The position numbers were made by a program, and so were the translations under genes. From Haliea sp963974125 (GTDB lineage Bacteria; Pseudomonadota; Gammaproteobacteria; Pseudomonadales; Halieaceae), in the NCBI GenBank assembly GCA_963974125.1, contig CAXBCH010000005.1:114198-178197 (forward strand): a DNA stretch of 64,000 nt, written 5' to 3'. The notes beneath the pieces were generated by a model. It was not told the origin of the DNA. It ran no database searches and saw only the letters and a program-made list of their open reading frames with translations. Shown one piece after another: positions 16,794-25,970 of this stretch; the stretch's first letter is position 1; each line of letters opens with the position of its first letter.

Positions 16794-18593
16794 TCAGCCG
16801 GCGACATCGAACAGGGCTTCGGGCATGGTCATGAGGTTGTCAGAGCCCGACAGCAGCGCCTGTTTGTGAGACAGGGTCCGCGGCAGCAGGCGTTCATAGT
16901 AGAACTTCGCGGTCATCAGCTTGGCTTCATAGAATGAGGTATCGCCTTCGGCGGCGGCGATCTTCTGCCGTGCCAGTACTGCCATCCGCGCCCAGAAGTA
17001 CGCCAGAGTGACATAGCCGCTGTACATCAGGTAGTCGACCGCCGCAGCACCGGCTTCGTCCGGGTTCTGGGTGGCTTTCTCGCCAATTTTCAGCGACAGC
17101 TCCAACCAGTCGTCCTTGTAGCACTTGAGTACGTTGATGAACTCGGCGTCAGCCTCATCTGCGTGTTCGTCACAGAATGCCCCCACCAGGTCGGTAAAGC
17201 CCATCAGCAGCTTGCCGCCGGAGCCGAGCACCTTGCGCCCGATCAGGTCCAGGGCCTGGATCCCGGTGGTCCCTTCGTAGAGCATCGCAATGCGCGCATC
17301 GCGCACGATCTGCTCCATCCCCCACTCCTTGATGAAGCCATGGCCGCCGTAGACCTGCAGGCCCAGGTTCGCCGCCTCATAGCCGGTCTCGGTGACGAAC
17401 GCCTTGGCAATGGGGGTGAGGAACGCGAGCAGGTCATCCGCCGCCTTCGCCTCTTCCTCGGTGCCCGCATCGAGGATGTCACCCTGCTGGGACAGGTAAT
17501 ACAAGAACGCGCGGCTGCCTTCCACCAGCGCCTTCTGGGTCAACAGCATGCGGCGCACATCCGGGTGCACGATAATGGGGTCAGCGGGGCCGTCGGGGTT
17601 CTTGGGTCCGGTCAGGCTGCGCATGGCCAGGCGATCGCGCGCATAGGCAAGGGACCCCTGATAGGACAGCTCGCCGTGGGCAAGACCCTGGATGGCGGTG
17701 CCGATGCGCGCGGTGTTCATGAAGGTGAACATGGCGTTGAGGCCGCGGTTGGGCGGGCCAATCAGGTAGCCGGTGGCACCATCGAAGTTCAATACACAGG
17801 TCGCGGACGCCTTGATGCCCATCTTCTTTTCGATCGAGGCGCAGTGGACGCTGTTGCGCTCGCCCACTGTGCCATCGTTCTTGACCGTGAACTTGGGGAC
17901 GATAAACAGGGAGATACCCTTGGTGCCCGGAGGCGCATCGGGGAGCCGGGCGAGGACGATATGCACGATATTTTCCGCCATGTCGTGCTCACCGGCACTG
18001 ATGAAGATCTTTGTTCCGGTGATGGCATAGCTGCCGTCCGCCTGCGGTTCGGCCTTGGTGCGCAGCAGACCCAGGTCACTGCCGCAGTGGGATTCGGTCA
18101 GGCACATGGTACCGGTCCAGCTGCCTTCGACCAGCCGGGTCAGGTACTTCTGCTTCTGCTCCTCGTCACCGTGTTCCTCGATGGTCTTGATGGCGCCGTG
18201 GCTCAGGCCCGGGTACATCAGCCAGGACCAGTTGGCGGTGCCGGCCAGTTCGTTGATGATGATACCGAGCAGGTTGGGCAGACCCTGGCCGCCGTACTCG
18301 GTATCCGCCGACAGTGCCGGCCAGCCATTGTCGACAAACTGCTGGTAGGCCTCGGGAAAGCCCTTGGGGGTGGTGACCACACCATCTTTCCAGGTGCAGC
18401 CCTCTTCGTCCCCCGACTGGTTGAGGGGGGACAGCACGTTTTCCGCGAATCGCGCGCCCTCTTCAACGATGGCGTCCATCAGGTCCTGGCTCGCTTCTTC
18501 ATAGCCGGGCAGTCGCTGATAAAGCGCTTCGGACTCCAGCAGTTCATTCATGACAAACCGGATGTCCCGGAGCGGAGCTTTGTACTGCAGCAT
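16794..18593 (-). CDS. acyl-CoA dehydrogenase (FadE-type, long form)
   Basis: 599-residue FAD-dependent acyl-CoA dehydrogenase of the long form with an extra C-terminal domain. The start is ATG 18593 (MLQYKAPLRDIRFVMNELLE) after a GAGG ribosome site. Signatures: CLTESHCGSDLG for FAD/substrate binding, QVYGGHGFIKEWGMEQ, and RIAMLYEGTTGIQALDL; the Glu of YEGTTGIQ is the expected catalytic base. It performs the first step of fatty acid beta-oxidation. Its position next to the bio operon mirrors Pseudomonas, where similar dehydrogenase genes sit beside bioBFHCD. Confidence 0.95.
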   Translation of the reverse strand: MLQYKAPLRDIRFVMNELLESEALYQRLPGYEEASQDLMDAIVEEGARFAENVLSPLNQSGDEEGCTWKDGVVTTPKGFPEAYQQFVDNGWPALSADTEYGGQGLPNLLGIIINELAGTANWSWLMYPGLSHGAIKTIEEHGDEEQKQKYLTRLVEGSWTGTMCLTESHCGSDLGLLRTKAEPQADGSYAITGTKIFISAGEHDMAENIVHIVLARLPDAPPGTKGISLFIVPKFTVKNDGTVGERNSVHCASIEKKMGIKASATCVLNFDGATGYLIGPPNRGLNAMFTFMNTARIGTAIQGLAHGELSYQGSLAYARDRLAMRSLTGPKNPDGPADPIIVHPDVRRMLLTQKALVEGSRAFLYYLSQQGDILDAGTEEEAKAADDLLAFLTPIAKAFVTETGYEAANLGLQVYGGHGFIKEWGMEQIVRDARIAMLYEGTTGIQALDLIGRKVLGSGGKLLMGFTDLVGAFCDEHADEADAEFINVLKCYKDDWLELSLKIGEKATQNPDEAGAAAVDYLMYSGYVTLAYFWARMAVLARQKIAAAEGDTSFYEAKLMTAKFYYERLLPRTLSHKQALLSGSDNLMTMPEALFDVAG

Positions 18594-18747
18594 GCTGATA
18601 CCTCGCAATGCGGTGAACTCATGTTTTCGGTGATCACATTCTGCGGGTTTCGCAACCGAAGTCAAATATCTTTTCAGGTGACAGACAACACCACGGCAGC
18701 GAGTTCTGGTTATATTGCGATCCGGAAAAGAGGGGAGAAGTGAACGC

Positions 18748-19425
18748 TTACTTTATGGAAAGCTTTGAAATATCAATATGTTGTGAGGCTTCTTTGGCAC
18801 TGAAGGGAGAAATCAAGGGCACTTCACCCAGCAGTGGCGCAGGCAGCAGGCGCTGCAATGTGTCCAGATTTTCCGCGTGGCAGGTCATGGCCGGCCCCGG
18901 CTGGTTGGCAACCCAGCCCGCCAGGCGCAGGCCATCGGCGCGTATCGCCTCCGCTGTCAGCAGGGCGTGATTGATACAACCCAGGCGCATCGCCACCACC
19001 ATGATGACATCGACACCGAGGGCGATGGCCACATCCGCGAGGGTCTCCCGCGGCCCCAGCGGCACCCGCCAGCCGCCGGCGCCCTCCACCAGGACCAGGT
19101 CCGCACCGCTGTGCATGACACCCCGGCACAGGCCCGCCAGCCGGTCCGCACTCAGGCTGCGCCCGGCCTGTGCGGCAGCAATATGCGGTGCAATCGCCGG
19201 CTGCAGCGCCACCGGGTTCACCTGGGCATAGGGCAGGGCCAGGCTCATGGCTGCCTGCAACGCCAGCGCGTCATCGTTGTGGCCCTCGGCATCACAGCCC
19301 GCGGCCACCGGCTTGACCGCGGCCGTGCTCAGCCCGGCCGCCGCGGCGGCATGCAGCAGGGCGCAGCTGACCGCGGTCTTGCCCACCTCGGTGTCGGTGC
19401 CGGTGACAAAGAACGTAGTGCTCAT
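18748..19425 (-). CDS. bioD: dethiobiotin synthetase
   Basis: 225-residue ATP-dependent enzyme converting DAPA and CO2 to dethiobiotin, the penultimate biotin step. The P-loop is at the N-terminus (VTGTDTEVGKTAVSCALL), with VEGAGGWRVPLG as the second nucleotide/substrate loop. Last gene of the bioB-bioF-bioHC-bioD operon; its ATG overlaps the preceding stop as ATGA, indicating translational coupling. Confidence 0.96.
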   Translation of the reverse strand: MSTTFFVTGTDTEVGKTAVSCALLHAAAAAGLSTAAVKPVAAGCDAEGHNDDALALQAAMSLALPYAQVNPVALQPAIAPHIAAAQAGRSLSADRLAGLCRGVMHSGADLVLVEGAGGWRVPLGPRETLADVAIALGVDVIMVVAMRLGCINHALLTAEAIRADGLRLAGWVANQPGPAMTCHAENLDTLQRLLPAPLLGEVPLISPFSAKEASQHIDISKLSIK

Positions 19426-21053
19426 GATTTCTCCAGGTGCCCGTAGAGCACGTCGTAGGTGGCTGGCAGTCCCGCCGGCTCGCGCCAGTCCTCATAGGCC
19501 TGGATCATGGCCGCCAGTCGCCGCCGGCCCGTCAGCCCGCCGGAGCGCCCCCGGTTCATGTTGTGGGCCCCCAGGGTCTTGAGTTCTGCCAGCAACTCGC
19601 GGACCTGTTCATAGCGCATCACGATGCGCTCGCTATGGAGCTGCAGGCGCACCCCCCTGACCGCACCTGCGGCTGCCTGCAGGGCATCCGCCGACAGGAA
19701 GCTGTTGACGTGCTGGCTGCTGTCGGCCGCAGCCCAGGACTGGCGCAACTCCTGCAAGGTGGCAGGCCCCAGGGAGCTGAAAAAGCAGCTGCCGCCAGGC
19801 TCAAGCACCCGGCCCAGCTCGGCAAACAGCAGGTCCGGCCGGTAACACCACTGAAAGGCCAGACTGCTGTAGACCAGGCCCACGGATTCGGAGGCCAGCG
19901 GCAGTGCTTCGGCGTCGCCTGCCAGCCAGTCGCCGGTACCCGGGTGCCGCTCGCGGGCGTACGCCAGCATGCCCACGGCGATGTCCATGCCGAGGTAGCG
20001 GCTCTGCGGAAACCGGGCCTGCAGCTGCGCCTGGATGAAGCCGGTGCCACAACCCAGGTCCAGCAGGGTGGCGGGCTCCCGCACCGCACCAGTGCGAGCC
20101 AGCAGACGCTGGCCGACATCCTGCTGCAGGGCAGCCACGCTGTCATAGCGCTCTGCCGCGCGGCTGAAGGAGGCGGCAATATCACTCTTTGTGACCGGCA
20201 GTGCTGCGGCAGCCGTCGCTGCGGCAGCCGATGCTGCGGCAGCCGTCGCTGCGGCGGGCTCGCCCGCGGACGCACCGGTGCCCCTGGCCGCCGGCAACAC
20301 AAACTCCCGCAGCGCTGCCGCCAGCGGCACCGGTGCCGCCAGGGGCAGGGCGTGGCAATCAGCGTCGAGGACCCGGACCGCGGCGTTCGGCGTGGCGGCC
20401 AGCGCCGCAGCCAGGGCATTCGCCGCCCGCACCGGCACCAGGGCATCGGTGTCCGCCAGCAAATGCAGTTGGGGACACTCCAGGCCCTGCAGCATGGTTC
20501 GGGTATCGAGGCTGGCGAGCCACTGCAGACCCGCCGCGAGGGCATCCGCAGACCAGTGTTCGCCGCCGCGCAACCATTGCCGGACCAGAGCGCGCGGGTC
20601 GGAGCTGCCCTTTGCCTGCAGGCTGGCAAAACGGCGCAGGGTTTTGGCGGGGTTCCCGTCCAGCTCGCTGGCAAAGGACTGCAATGTGGCGGCCGGCAGG
20701 CCCGGCCACCCCGGCCGGGCGGTAAAACAGGGGTTGCTGGCCACGGTCACCAGCGCGGAGACCCGCTCGGGCGCGGCAGCGGCCACCGCGGTCGCCACCT
20801 GCCCGCCCAGCGACCAGCCCACATGCACAGCCCGCTCCGGTGCCACGGCGAGAATGTCCGCCACCAGCGAGTCCAAGCCATCCGCCGCGGCTGCCTGCCA
20901 GTCGACCAGGGTCAGGTTGGCCCAGGGACGCAGCGCCGGCAATAGCGGTCGCCAGCAATCGCGCCCGCCAGCCCAGCCGTGCAGCAGCACCAGGTCGCAA
21001 CGCGCGGCAGCGGTCGCGGGCAGGTACTCATGGCGCACCAAGTACTCAGGCAC
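19422..21053 (-). CDS. bioHC: BioH-BioC fusion: pimeloyl-ACP methyl ester esterase + malonyl-ACP methyltransferase
   Basis: 543-residue fusion of the two enzymes that open and close pimelate synthesis. Residues 1-255 are a BioH-like alpha/beta hydrolase: nucleophile Ser in VGWSLGGQ, Asp in LADTDALVP, His in DADCHALPLA. Residues about 290-543 are BioC: AERYDSVAALQQDVGQ, SAM loop LLDLGCGTGFIQAQL, and FSSLGPATLQELR. BioC methylates malonyl-ACP to start the chain and BioH removes the methyl group from pimeloyl-ACP. The linker is almost pure alanine and is encoded by a 15-bp tandem repeat. It overlaps bioF by 8 bases and bioD by 4. Confidence 0.94.
   Translation of the reverse strand: MPEYLVRHEYLPATAAARCDLVLLHGWAGGRDCWRPLLPALRPWANLTLVDWQAAAADGLDSLVADILAVAPERAVHVGWSLGGQVATAVAAAAPERVSALVTVASNPCFTARPGWPGLPAATLQSFASELDGNPAKTLRRFASLQAKGSSDPRALVRQWLRGGEHWSADALAAGLQWLASLDTRTMLQGLECPQLHLLADTDALVPVRAANALAAALAATPNAAVRVLDADCHALPLAAPVPLAAALREFVLPAARGTGASAGEPAAATAAAASAAAATAAAALPVTKSDIAASFSRAAERYDSVAALQQDVGQRLLARTGAVREPATLLDLGCGTGFIQAQLQARFPQSRYLGMDIAVGMLAYARERHPGTGDWLAGDAEALPLASESVGLVYSSLAFQWCYRPDLLFAELGRVLEPGGSCFFSSLGPATLQELRQSWAAADSSQHVNSFLSADALQAAAGAVRGVRLQLHSERIVMRYEQVRELLAELKTLGAHNMNRGRSGGLTGRRRLAAMIQAYEDWREPAGLPATYDVLYGHLEKS
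20203..20262. repeat. 15-bp tandem repeat in the BioH-BioC linker
   Basis: Four consecutive 15-base units starting GCTGCGGCAGCCG; the first three differ only at their last two bases and the fourth is diverged. Being a multiple of three, copy change would lengthen or shorten the alanine linker without a frameshift. Confidence 0.85.
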
Positions 21054-22212
21054 GGGGCCAGACTTCCGCCAGGGTCGCCAGCAACCGCTCCACCTGTGCG
21101 CCGCTGTGGGCCGCGCTCAGGGTAATGCGCAAACGGGATGTACCGGCCGGTACCGTGGGGGGGCGAATGGCACTGATCAGGATACCGCGGTCACGCAGTT
21201 GCCGGCTCAGCTCAATGGCACGCGCGGCGTCACCCACCAGCAGCGGCTGGATCGCACTGTTCGCCGCCATCAGCGGCAGGCCCAGCTCACCGGCACCCTG
21301 GCGAAACGCGGTCACCAGGGCCGCCAGCTGCTCCCGGCGCCAGGCCTCTTCCCGCAGCAGGCCCAGGGCGGTCAGGCTGGCGGCGGCCAGCGCCGGCGGC
21401 ATGGCGGTGGTATAGATATAGTTGCGGGTACTCTGGATCAGGGCCTCGATCAGCAGTTCGCTGCCGGCGACGAAGGCGCCCGAGGTACCCAGGGCCTTGC
21501 CCAAGGTGGCCATCAGCACCGGCACTGCCACCGTGTCCAGGCCCGCGGCCTCGACGCTGCCGGCACCGTTCGCGCCAGTAACGCCAAAGCCGTGGGCATC
21601 GTCGACCATCAGCCAGGCCTGATGCTGCTGGCATAGCCCCGCGATTGCCGCCAGTGGCGCGCTGTCGCCGTCCATGCTGAAAACGCCATCCACCGCCACC
21701 AGCGTCGGGCCCGTCGCCTGCGCCAGCTTGCGCTCCAGGTCGGCGCAGTCATTGTGGGCGAAGCGGCGCAGGCGCGCCCCGCTGTGCAGGCCGCCGTCCA
21801 GCAGGGATGCATGGTTGAGGCGGTCCTGCAGGACAGTGTCGCCGGTTTGCAGCAGCGCCTGCAGGATACCGGTATTGGCGGCATAGCCGCTGGAGAACAG
21901 CAGCGCCCGGGGGCGCCCGGTAAATTCCGCCAGCGCCTCCTCCAGCGCCCGGTGGGGTCCGCTGTGGCCGCAGACCAGATGCGAGGCGCCGCTGCCGACG
22001 CCCCAGGTGCTGGCCGCCGCGCGCAGGCTCTCGATGACTTTGGGGTGGGAGGCCAGGCCGAGGTAATCGTTGCTGCAGAAGTTCAGATACTCGCGCCCAT
22101 CCAGGCGCACCAGCGGCCCCTGACCGCTTTCCAGGGTCAGGCACTGGCGGTACAGACCGGCCGCGCGGCGCTCATCCAGCACCGCCCGGAGACGCTGCGG
22201 GAAGGCCTCCAT
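21046..22212 (-). CDS. bioF: 8-amino-7-oxononanoate synthase
   Basis: 388-residue PLP enzyme condensing pimeloyl-ACP with L-alanine to KAPA. Signatures: NFCSNDYLGLASHP near the N-terminus, SGASHLVCGHSGPH, DDAHGFGVTG, and the PLP-lysine region MATLGKALGTSGAF. Full family length. It overlaps bioHC by 8 bases and follows bioB by 16. Confidence 0.97.
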   Translation of the reverse strand: MEAFPQRLRAVLDERRAAGLYRQCLTLESGQGPLVRLDGREYLNFCSNDYLGLASHPKVIESLRAAASTWGVGSGASHLVCGHSGPHRALEEALAEFTGRPRALLFSSGYAANTGILQALLQTGDTVLQDRLNHASLLDGGLHSGARLRRFAHNDCADLERKLAQATGPTLVAVDGVFSMDGDSAPLAAIAGLCQQHQAWLMVDDAHGFGVTGANGAGSVEAAGLDTVAVPVLMATLGKALGTSGAFVAGSELLIEALIQSTRNYIYTTAMPPALAAASLTALGLLREEAWRREQLAALVTAFRQGAGELGLPLMAANSAIQPLLVGDAARAIELSRQLRDRGILISAIRPPTVPAGTSRLRITLSAAHSGAQVERLLATLAEVWPRA

Positions 22213-22228
22213 GATTGCCCGCGCGAGG

Positions 22229-23296
22229 CTAGTGCGCCGCCTGCCGCGGCGGCTGCGCCTCCGCTACCTGTGCCGCGGCGGCGTCGTAGAACTGCGGCGT
22301 GGGGACCGCGGGTGGCTCGGCGACCTGGCGCTGCTCGGGGTGGATGCCCAGCCGGCTGAACAGGGTCATGTCCTTGTTCGCCTGCGGGTTCGGGGTGGTC
22401 AGCAGTTTCTCGCCGTAGAAGATGGAGTTGGCGCCGGCAAAGTAGGCCAGTGCGTGCATCTGTTCGTTCATCTCCTCGCGCCCGGCGGACAAGCGCACGT
22501 GGGACGCCGGCATCAGGATACGGGCCACGGCGATGGTGCGGATAAAGTCGAAGGGATCCAGGTCGGCCTCGTCGGCCAGTGGTGTACCTTCAACCCGCAC
22601 CAGCATGTTGATCGGGACGCTTTCGGGGTGTTCGGGCAGGTTGGCCAGCTGCTGCAGCAGGCCGGCCCGGTCGCCCTGGGTCTCACCCATGCCGACGATG
22701 CCGCCGCTGCAGATCTTCATGCCGGCATCGCGCACGTGAGACAGGGTGTCGAGCCGGTCCCCGTAGGTCCGGGTAGTAATGATCTCGCCGTAGTACTCCG
22801 GCGAGGTATCCAGGTTGTGGTTGTAATAGTCCAGCCCGGCCTCCGCCAGCTCTTTGGCCTGGTCCCCGGTCAGCATGCCCAGGGTCATGCAGCTCTCCAG
22901 CCCCAGCTCGCGCACCCCCTTCACCATGGCCACCACGTAGGGCATGTCGCGCTGCTTGGGCGAACGCCAGGCGGCACCCATGCAGAAGCGGGTGGCGCCA
23001 CTCTCGCGGGCGGCGCGGGCCTGCTCCAGAACCTTTTCCACCGCCATCAGCTTTTCCGCTTCCAGGCCCGTGTCGTAGCGGTTGCTCTGGGGACAGTAGG
23101 CGCAGTCCTCGGGACAGGCGCCGGTTTTGATGGAAAGTAATGTGCTGACCTGGACCTCATTGGGGTCAAAATAGGCCCTGTGAATACTGTGCGCGCGAAA
23201 CAGCAAATCGTTGAAAGGCAGGGCGAACAGGGCTTCGATTTCCCCGCGGGACCAGTCGTGGCGGATATCGGCGGGCGCGGCGGCGGGGGCTGTCAT
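22229..23296 (-). CDS. bioB: biotin synthase
   Basis: 355-residue radical-SAM enzyme inserting sulfur into dethiobiotin. The radical-SAM cluster motif is CPEDCAYCPQS; other family blocks are YYNHNLDTSPEYYG and GGIVGMGET. First gene of the operon, read from a promoter at 23328-23355 that a BirA operator overlaps. The C-terminus carries a Pro/Ala-rich tail beyond the usual enzyme core. Confidence 0.97.
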   Translation of the reverse strand: MTAPAAAPADIRHDWSRGEIEALFALPFNDLLFRAHSIHRAYFDPNEVQVSTLLSIKTGACPEDCAYCPQSNRYDTGLEAEKLMAVEKVLEQARAARESGATRFCMGAAWRSPKQRDMPYVVAMVKGVRELGLESCMTLGMLTGDQAKELAEAGLDYYNHNLDTSPEYYGEIITTRTYGDRLDTLSHVRDAGMKICSGGIVGMGETQGDRAGLLQQLANLPEHPESVPINMLVRVEGTPLADEADLDPFDFIRTIAVARILMPASHVRLSAGREEMNEQMHALAYFAGANSIFYGEKLLTTPNPQANKDMTLFSRLGIHPEQRQVAEPPAVPTPQFYDAAAAQVAEAQPPRQAAH

Positions 23297-23327
23297 GGCG
23301 AGGTCTCGGTCAGTGAAAAGAGCTCAC

Positions 23328-23355
23328 ATGATAAGTCCGGGCCGCCCACTGTCAA
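23328..23355 (-). promoter_or_regulatory. bioB operon promoter
   Basis: Minus strand: perfect -35 TTGACA (23350-23355) and -10 TATCAT (23328-23333) with a 16-base spacer, placing transcription start roughly 25 bases before the bioB ATG. The -35 is inside one half of the BirA operator. Confidence 0.8.
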
Positions 23356-23381
23356 CCCGTGGGCGACGTGAAGGTTAACAA
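23349..23381. promoter_or_regulatory. BirA biotin operator
   Basis: Inverted repeat CTGTCAACC (23349-23357), 15-base spacer, GGTTAACAA (23373-23381). This fits the known BirA operator form TTGTAAACC-N14/15-GGTTTACAA with two mismatched half-site positions. It covers the bioB -35 and the comF start region, so biotinyl-5'-AMP-bound BirA should repress bio transcription and may affect comF. Confidence 0.8.
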
Positions 23382-24090
23382 TACAGCAGCTTCACTACTC
23401 GAGGCGGTATTCCCCCAGTACTGCCTGCTGTGCCAGTTGCGCAGCTTCAGCCCCCTGCCCCTGTGCGCGGATTGCTTTGCCCACCTGCAGGGCAACGACC
23501 ATGCCTGTGGGCGCTGCGCCCTGCCGCTGGCTGCGACAGCGGCAGGATTGTGCAGCCAGTGCAGCGCCCAGCCGCCCGCCTTCGACAGTGTTATCGCACC
23601 GCTGGTCTACGAACCGCATATCGCCCTGCTGATCTCGCGCTGGAAGTTCCAGCGGGAACGCCGCCTGACCCGGCTGCTGGCGCTGCTGTGGCTGACCTGG
23701 GTGATCCCGCCGACGGACCGCGACCTGCTGCTGCCGGTGCCCCTGCACTGGCGACGCCTGCTCTGGCGCGGCTTCAACCAGGCCGCGCTGCTGGGGCTGG
23801 CGATTCGCAACCGGGAGCCGCAGCTGGCATCAGTGCCGCTGCGCAACCGAATCCTGCAACGGCGGCGGGCAACACCCGCCCAGGCCAGCCTCAACGCCCG
23901 GCAGCGGGGCGCCAATCTGCAGACCGCCTTTCGGGTCGGCGCGGACGTGCGCGGGCTGCGCGTTGCAGTGATCGATGACGTGATGACCACCGGCGCCACC
24001 GCCGATGCCATTGCACGCAGCCTGAAAGCCGCGGGCGCCGCCGACGTCCAGTTCTGGTGCCTGGCCCGGACGCCGGCTCCGGGGAGCTGA
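23359..24090 (+). CDS. comF: ComF-family phosphoribosyltransferase-like protein
   Basis: 243-residue ComF protein. N-terminal zinc-ribbon-like cysteines (YCLLCQ, CADC, CGRC, CSQC) precede a PRTase domain with the PRPP loop VAVIDDVMTTGATADAI. Roles reported for homologues are DNA uptake and DNA processing in competence, plausible beside a type IV pilus cluster elsewhere in the window. The start is uncertain: GTG 23359 and GTG 23368 both lack a good ribosome site and both fall in the BirA operator. It is divergent from bioB. Confidence 0.88.
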   Translation: MGDVKVNNTAASLLEAVFPQYCLLCQLRSFSPLPLCADCFAHLQGNDHACGRCALPLAATAAGLCSQCSAQPPAFDSVIAPLVYEPHIALLISRWKFQRERRLTRLLALLWLTWVIPPTDRDLLLPVPLHWRRLLWRGFNQAALLGLAIRNREPQLASVPLRNRILQRRRATPAQASLNARQRGANLQTAFRVGADVRGLRVAVIDDVMTTGATADAIARSLKAAGAADVQFWCLARTPAPGS

Positions 24091-24150
24091 TACACTGCGC
24101 GCCGGGATTCGCGGCACAGGGCAATGCGACCCCAGCACCGGAGCACGGCA

Positions 24151-25137
24151 ATGAATCACGCGGAACACCCCTATGACCGCCTGACCCCGGACCGGGTTAT
24201 CGATGCGGTCGAGTCTGCCGGGTATCCCTGCGATGCCCGTCTGCTGGCGCTCAACAGCTACGAGAACCGTGTCTACCAGGTGGGCATCGATGACGGCGAG
24301 CCCCTTATCGCCAAATTCTACCGTCCGGGCCGCTGGCGCGATGAGCAGATTGCGGAAGAGCACGCCTTCAGCCTGGAACTGCAGGATGCCGAGATTTCCG
24401 TGGTGGCCCCGCTGGTGGATGCCAGCGGCAACAGCCTGCACACTTTCGAAGGCTTCCGCTTCGCCCTGTTCCCGCGCCGGGGCGGTTACCCGCCGGAACT
24501 GGACAACATGGACAGCCTGCTGGTGCTGGGGCGCACCCTGGGCCGGATCCACGCGGTCGGCGCCAGCGCCCGCTTCAGCCACCGGCCCACCCTCAATATC
24601 GAGGACATGCTGACCCGAAACCGGGACTACCTGCTGGAGAATTTTATCCCCCGGCATCTGCAGCCCGCCTACAGCACCCTGACCCGCGACCTGCTGACCG
24701 AGGTCACCGCCATCTACGGCAAGGTGCGCGAAGCGGACCTGATCCGCGTCCACGGTGACTGCCACGTGGGCAATATCCTCTGGCGCGACGATTGTGCCCA
24801 CTTTGTCGACCTCGACGACTGTTGCATGGCACCCGCCGTTCAGGACCTGTGGATGTGCCTGAGCGGGGAGCGCCACGAGCGCGAGCTGCAGCTGGCGGAG
24901 CTGGTGGAAGGCTACAACGAGTTCTTCGACTTCGAGCCGCGGCAGCTGCGCTGGATCGAGTCGCTGCGCACCCTGCGGGTGATCAACTACGCAGGCTGGC
25001 TGGCGAAACGCTGGAACGACCCGGCCTTTCCCCGCAGCTTCACCTGGTTCAACAGCGAACGCTACTGGGCCAACCACATCCTCAAGCTGCGGGAACAGTT
25101 GTCCGCGCTGCAGGAGGAGCCGCTGCGGCTACTGTGA
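24151..25137 (+). CDS. srkA: stress response kinase SrkA (YihE)
   Basis: 328-residue aminoglycoside-phosphotransferase-fold Ser/Thr kinase, the same length as E. coli SrkA. Signatures: LNSYENRVYQVG, the ATP lysine in LIAKFYRPGRW, catalytic HGDCHVGNILW and metal-binding FVDLDDCCMAPAVQDLWM. SrkA counters stress-induced cell death in E. coli. The start is ATG 24151 (MNHAEHPYDRL). It meets the acyltransferase gene tail to tail with a 9-base overlap. Confidence 0.93.
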   Translation: MNHAEHPYDRLTPDRVIDAVESAGYPCDARLLALNSYENRVYQVGIDDGEPLIAKFYRPGRWRDEQIAEEHAFSLELQDAEISVVAPLVDASGNSLHTFEGFRFALFPRRGGYPPELDNMDSLLVLGRTLGRIHAVGASARFSHRPTLNIEDMLTRNRDYLLENFIPRHLQPAYSTLTRDLLTEVTAIYGKVREADLIRVHGDCHVGNILWRDDCAHFVDLDDCCMAPAVQDLWMCLSGERHERELQLAELVEGYNEFFDFEPRQLRWIESLRTLRVINYAGWLAKRWNDPAFPRSFTWFNSERYWANHILKLREQLSALQEEPLRLL

Positions 25138-25866
25138 GCCCCGGCTGGCGGCAGAGGCCGGGTACAGCACGGACCACAGCCAGCGCAGCAAGCTGTTTTT
25201 CTGCAGGACCTCCCGGTCGATGGCATCGTAGAAGGCATTCGCGCCCGCGGGGTCGGCGAACAGGTCCATGCGGGTGGCAAAGCCTTGCTCCGGGTCCAGC
25301 TCCTTGACCACACGGGCCGGATTGCCGGCGACTACAACGTTGGCCGGGACATCTTTGGTGACCACCGCCCGGGCCGCCACTACGCTGTTGGCGCCGATGG
25401 TCACGCCCTTGAGCACGGTGGCGTGGTCCCCCAGCCAGACGTTGTCGCCGATATGCACCGGGGTTGGCTCCGCGGCGCGGGCGGTGCGATCGTAGAGCGT
25501 ATGCCAGTCGGAATCGGTGATATAGGCGCCATTGGCCAGCATCACGCCGTCCCCCAGCACGATCTCGTCACTGGCGCTGATGCGGGAACCGGGGCTCATC
25601 AGCACACAATCGCCGATGCGGATACGGCCCTGCCCCTCCTCCCGGCCCCAGACGCCGATTTCCACCCGGTGCATGGGCTCGCCGATGGCAGTAAAGCAGC
25701 GGCCAATATGGATGTTGGCTCCCGAGATATGCACGTACCAGGGCTTCATCACCATATGCCAGGGGCCGAGATAGGTACAGCGGGGACGCAAGAAGTAGTC
25801 GGTGTACCAGCGGCGATAGCGCAGATAGGCTTTCTTCAGCCAGTAGGGGCGCAGGTCCTTGAGCAT
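25129..25866 (-). CDS. left-handed beta-helix acyltransferase
   Basis: 245-residue hexapeptide-repeat O-acyltransferase. Repeats are visible from about residue 55 (ISGANIHIGRCF, GRIRIGDCVLMSPGSRIS) to IGANSVVAARAVVTKDVP, ending VVAGNPARVVKEL. The likely catalytic His is in DSDWHTLYD. Substrate is unknown; relatives acetylate sugars of surface polysaccharides or lipids. The start is ATG 25866 (MLKDLRPYWLKKAYLRYRRW); an in-frame ATG at 25911 is possible. It is divergent from the TrmB-like gene. Confidence 0.85.
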   Translation of the reverse strand: MLKDLRPYWLKKAYLRYRRWYTDYFLRPRCTYLGPWHMVMKPWYVHISGANIHIGRCFTAIGEPMHRVEIGVWGREEGQGRIRIGDCVLMSPGSRISASDEIVLGDGVMLANGAYITDSDWHTLYDRTARAAEPTPVHIGDNVWLGDHATVLKGVTIGANSVVAARAVVTKDVPANVVVAGNPARVVKELDPEQGFATRMDLFADPAGANAFYDAIDREVLQKNSLLRWLWSVLYPASAASRGSQ

Positions 25867-25970
25867 GGCGGTTCCCGGAGTCTGGTTGTGGTGGGCAAGG
25901 GGCTTTATCATGGCAACCCCGGCGGCACCACTCAAGCGCCGCACACCACTGTTACAGGAGCGGGCGCAGC

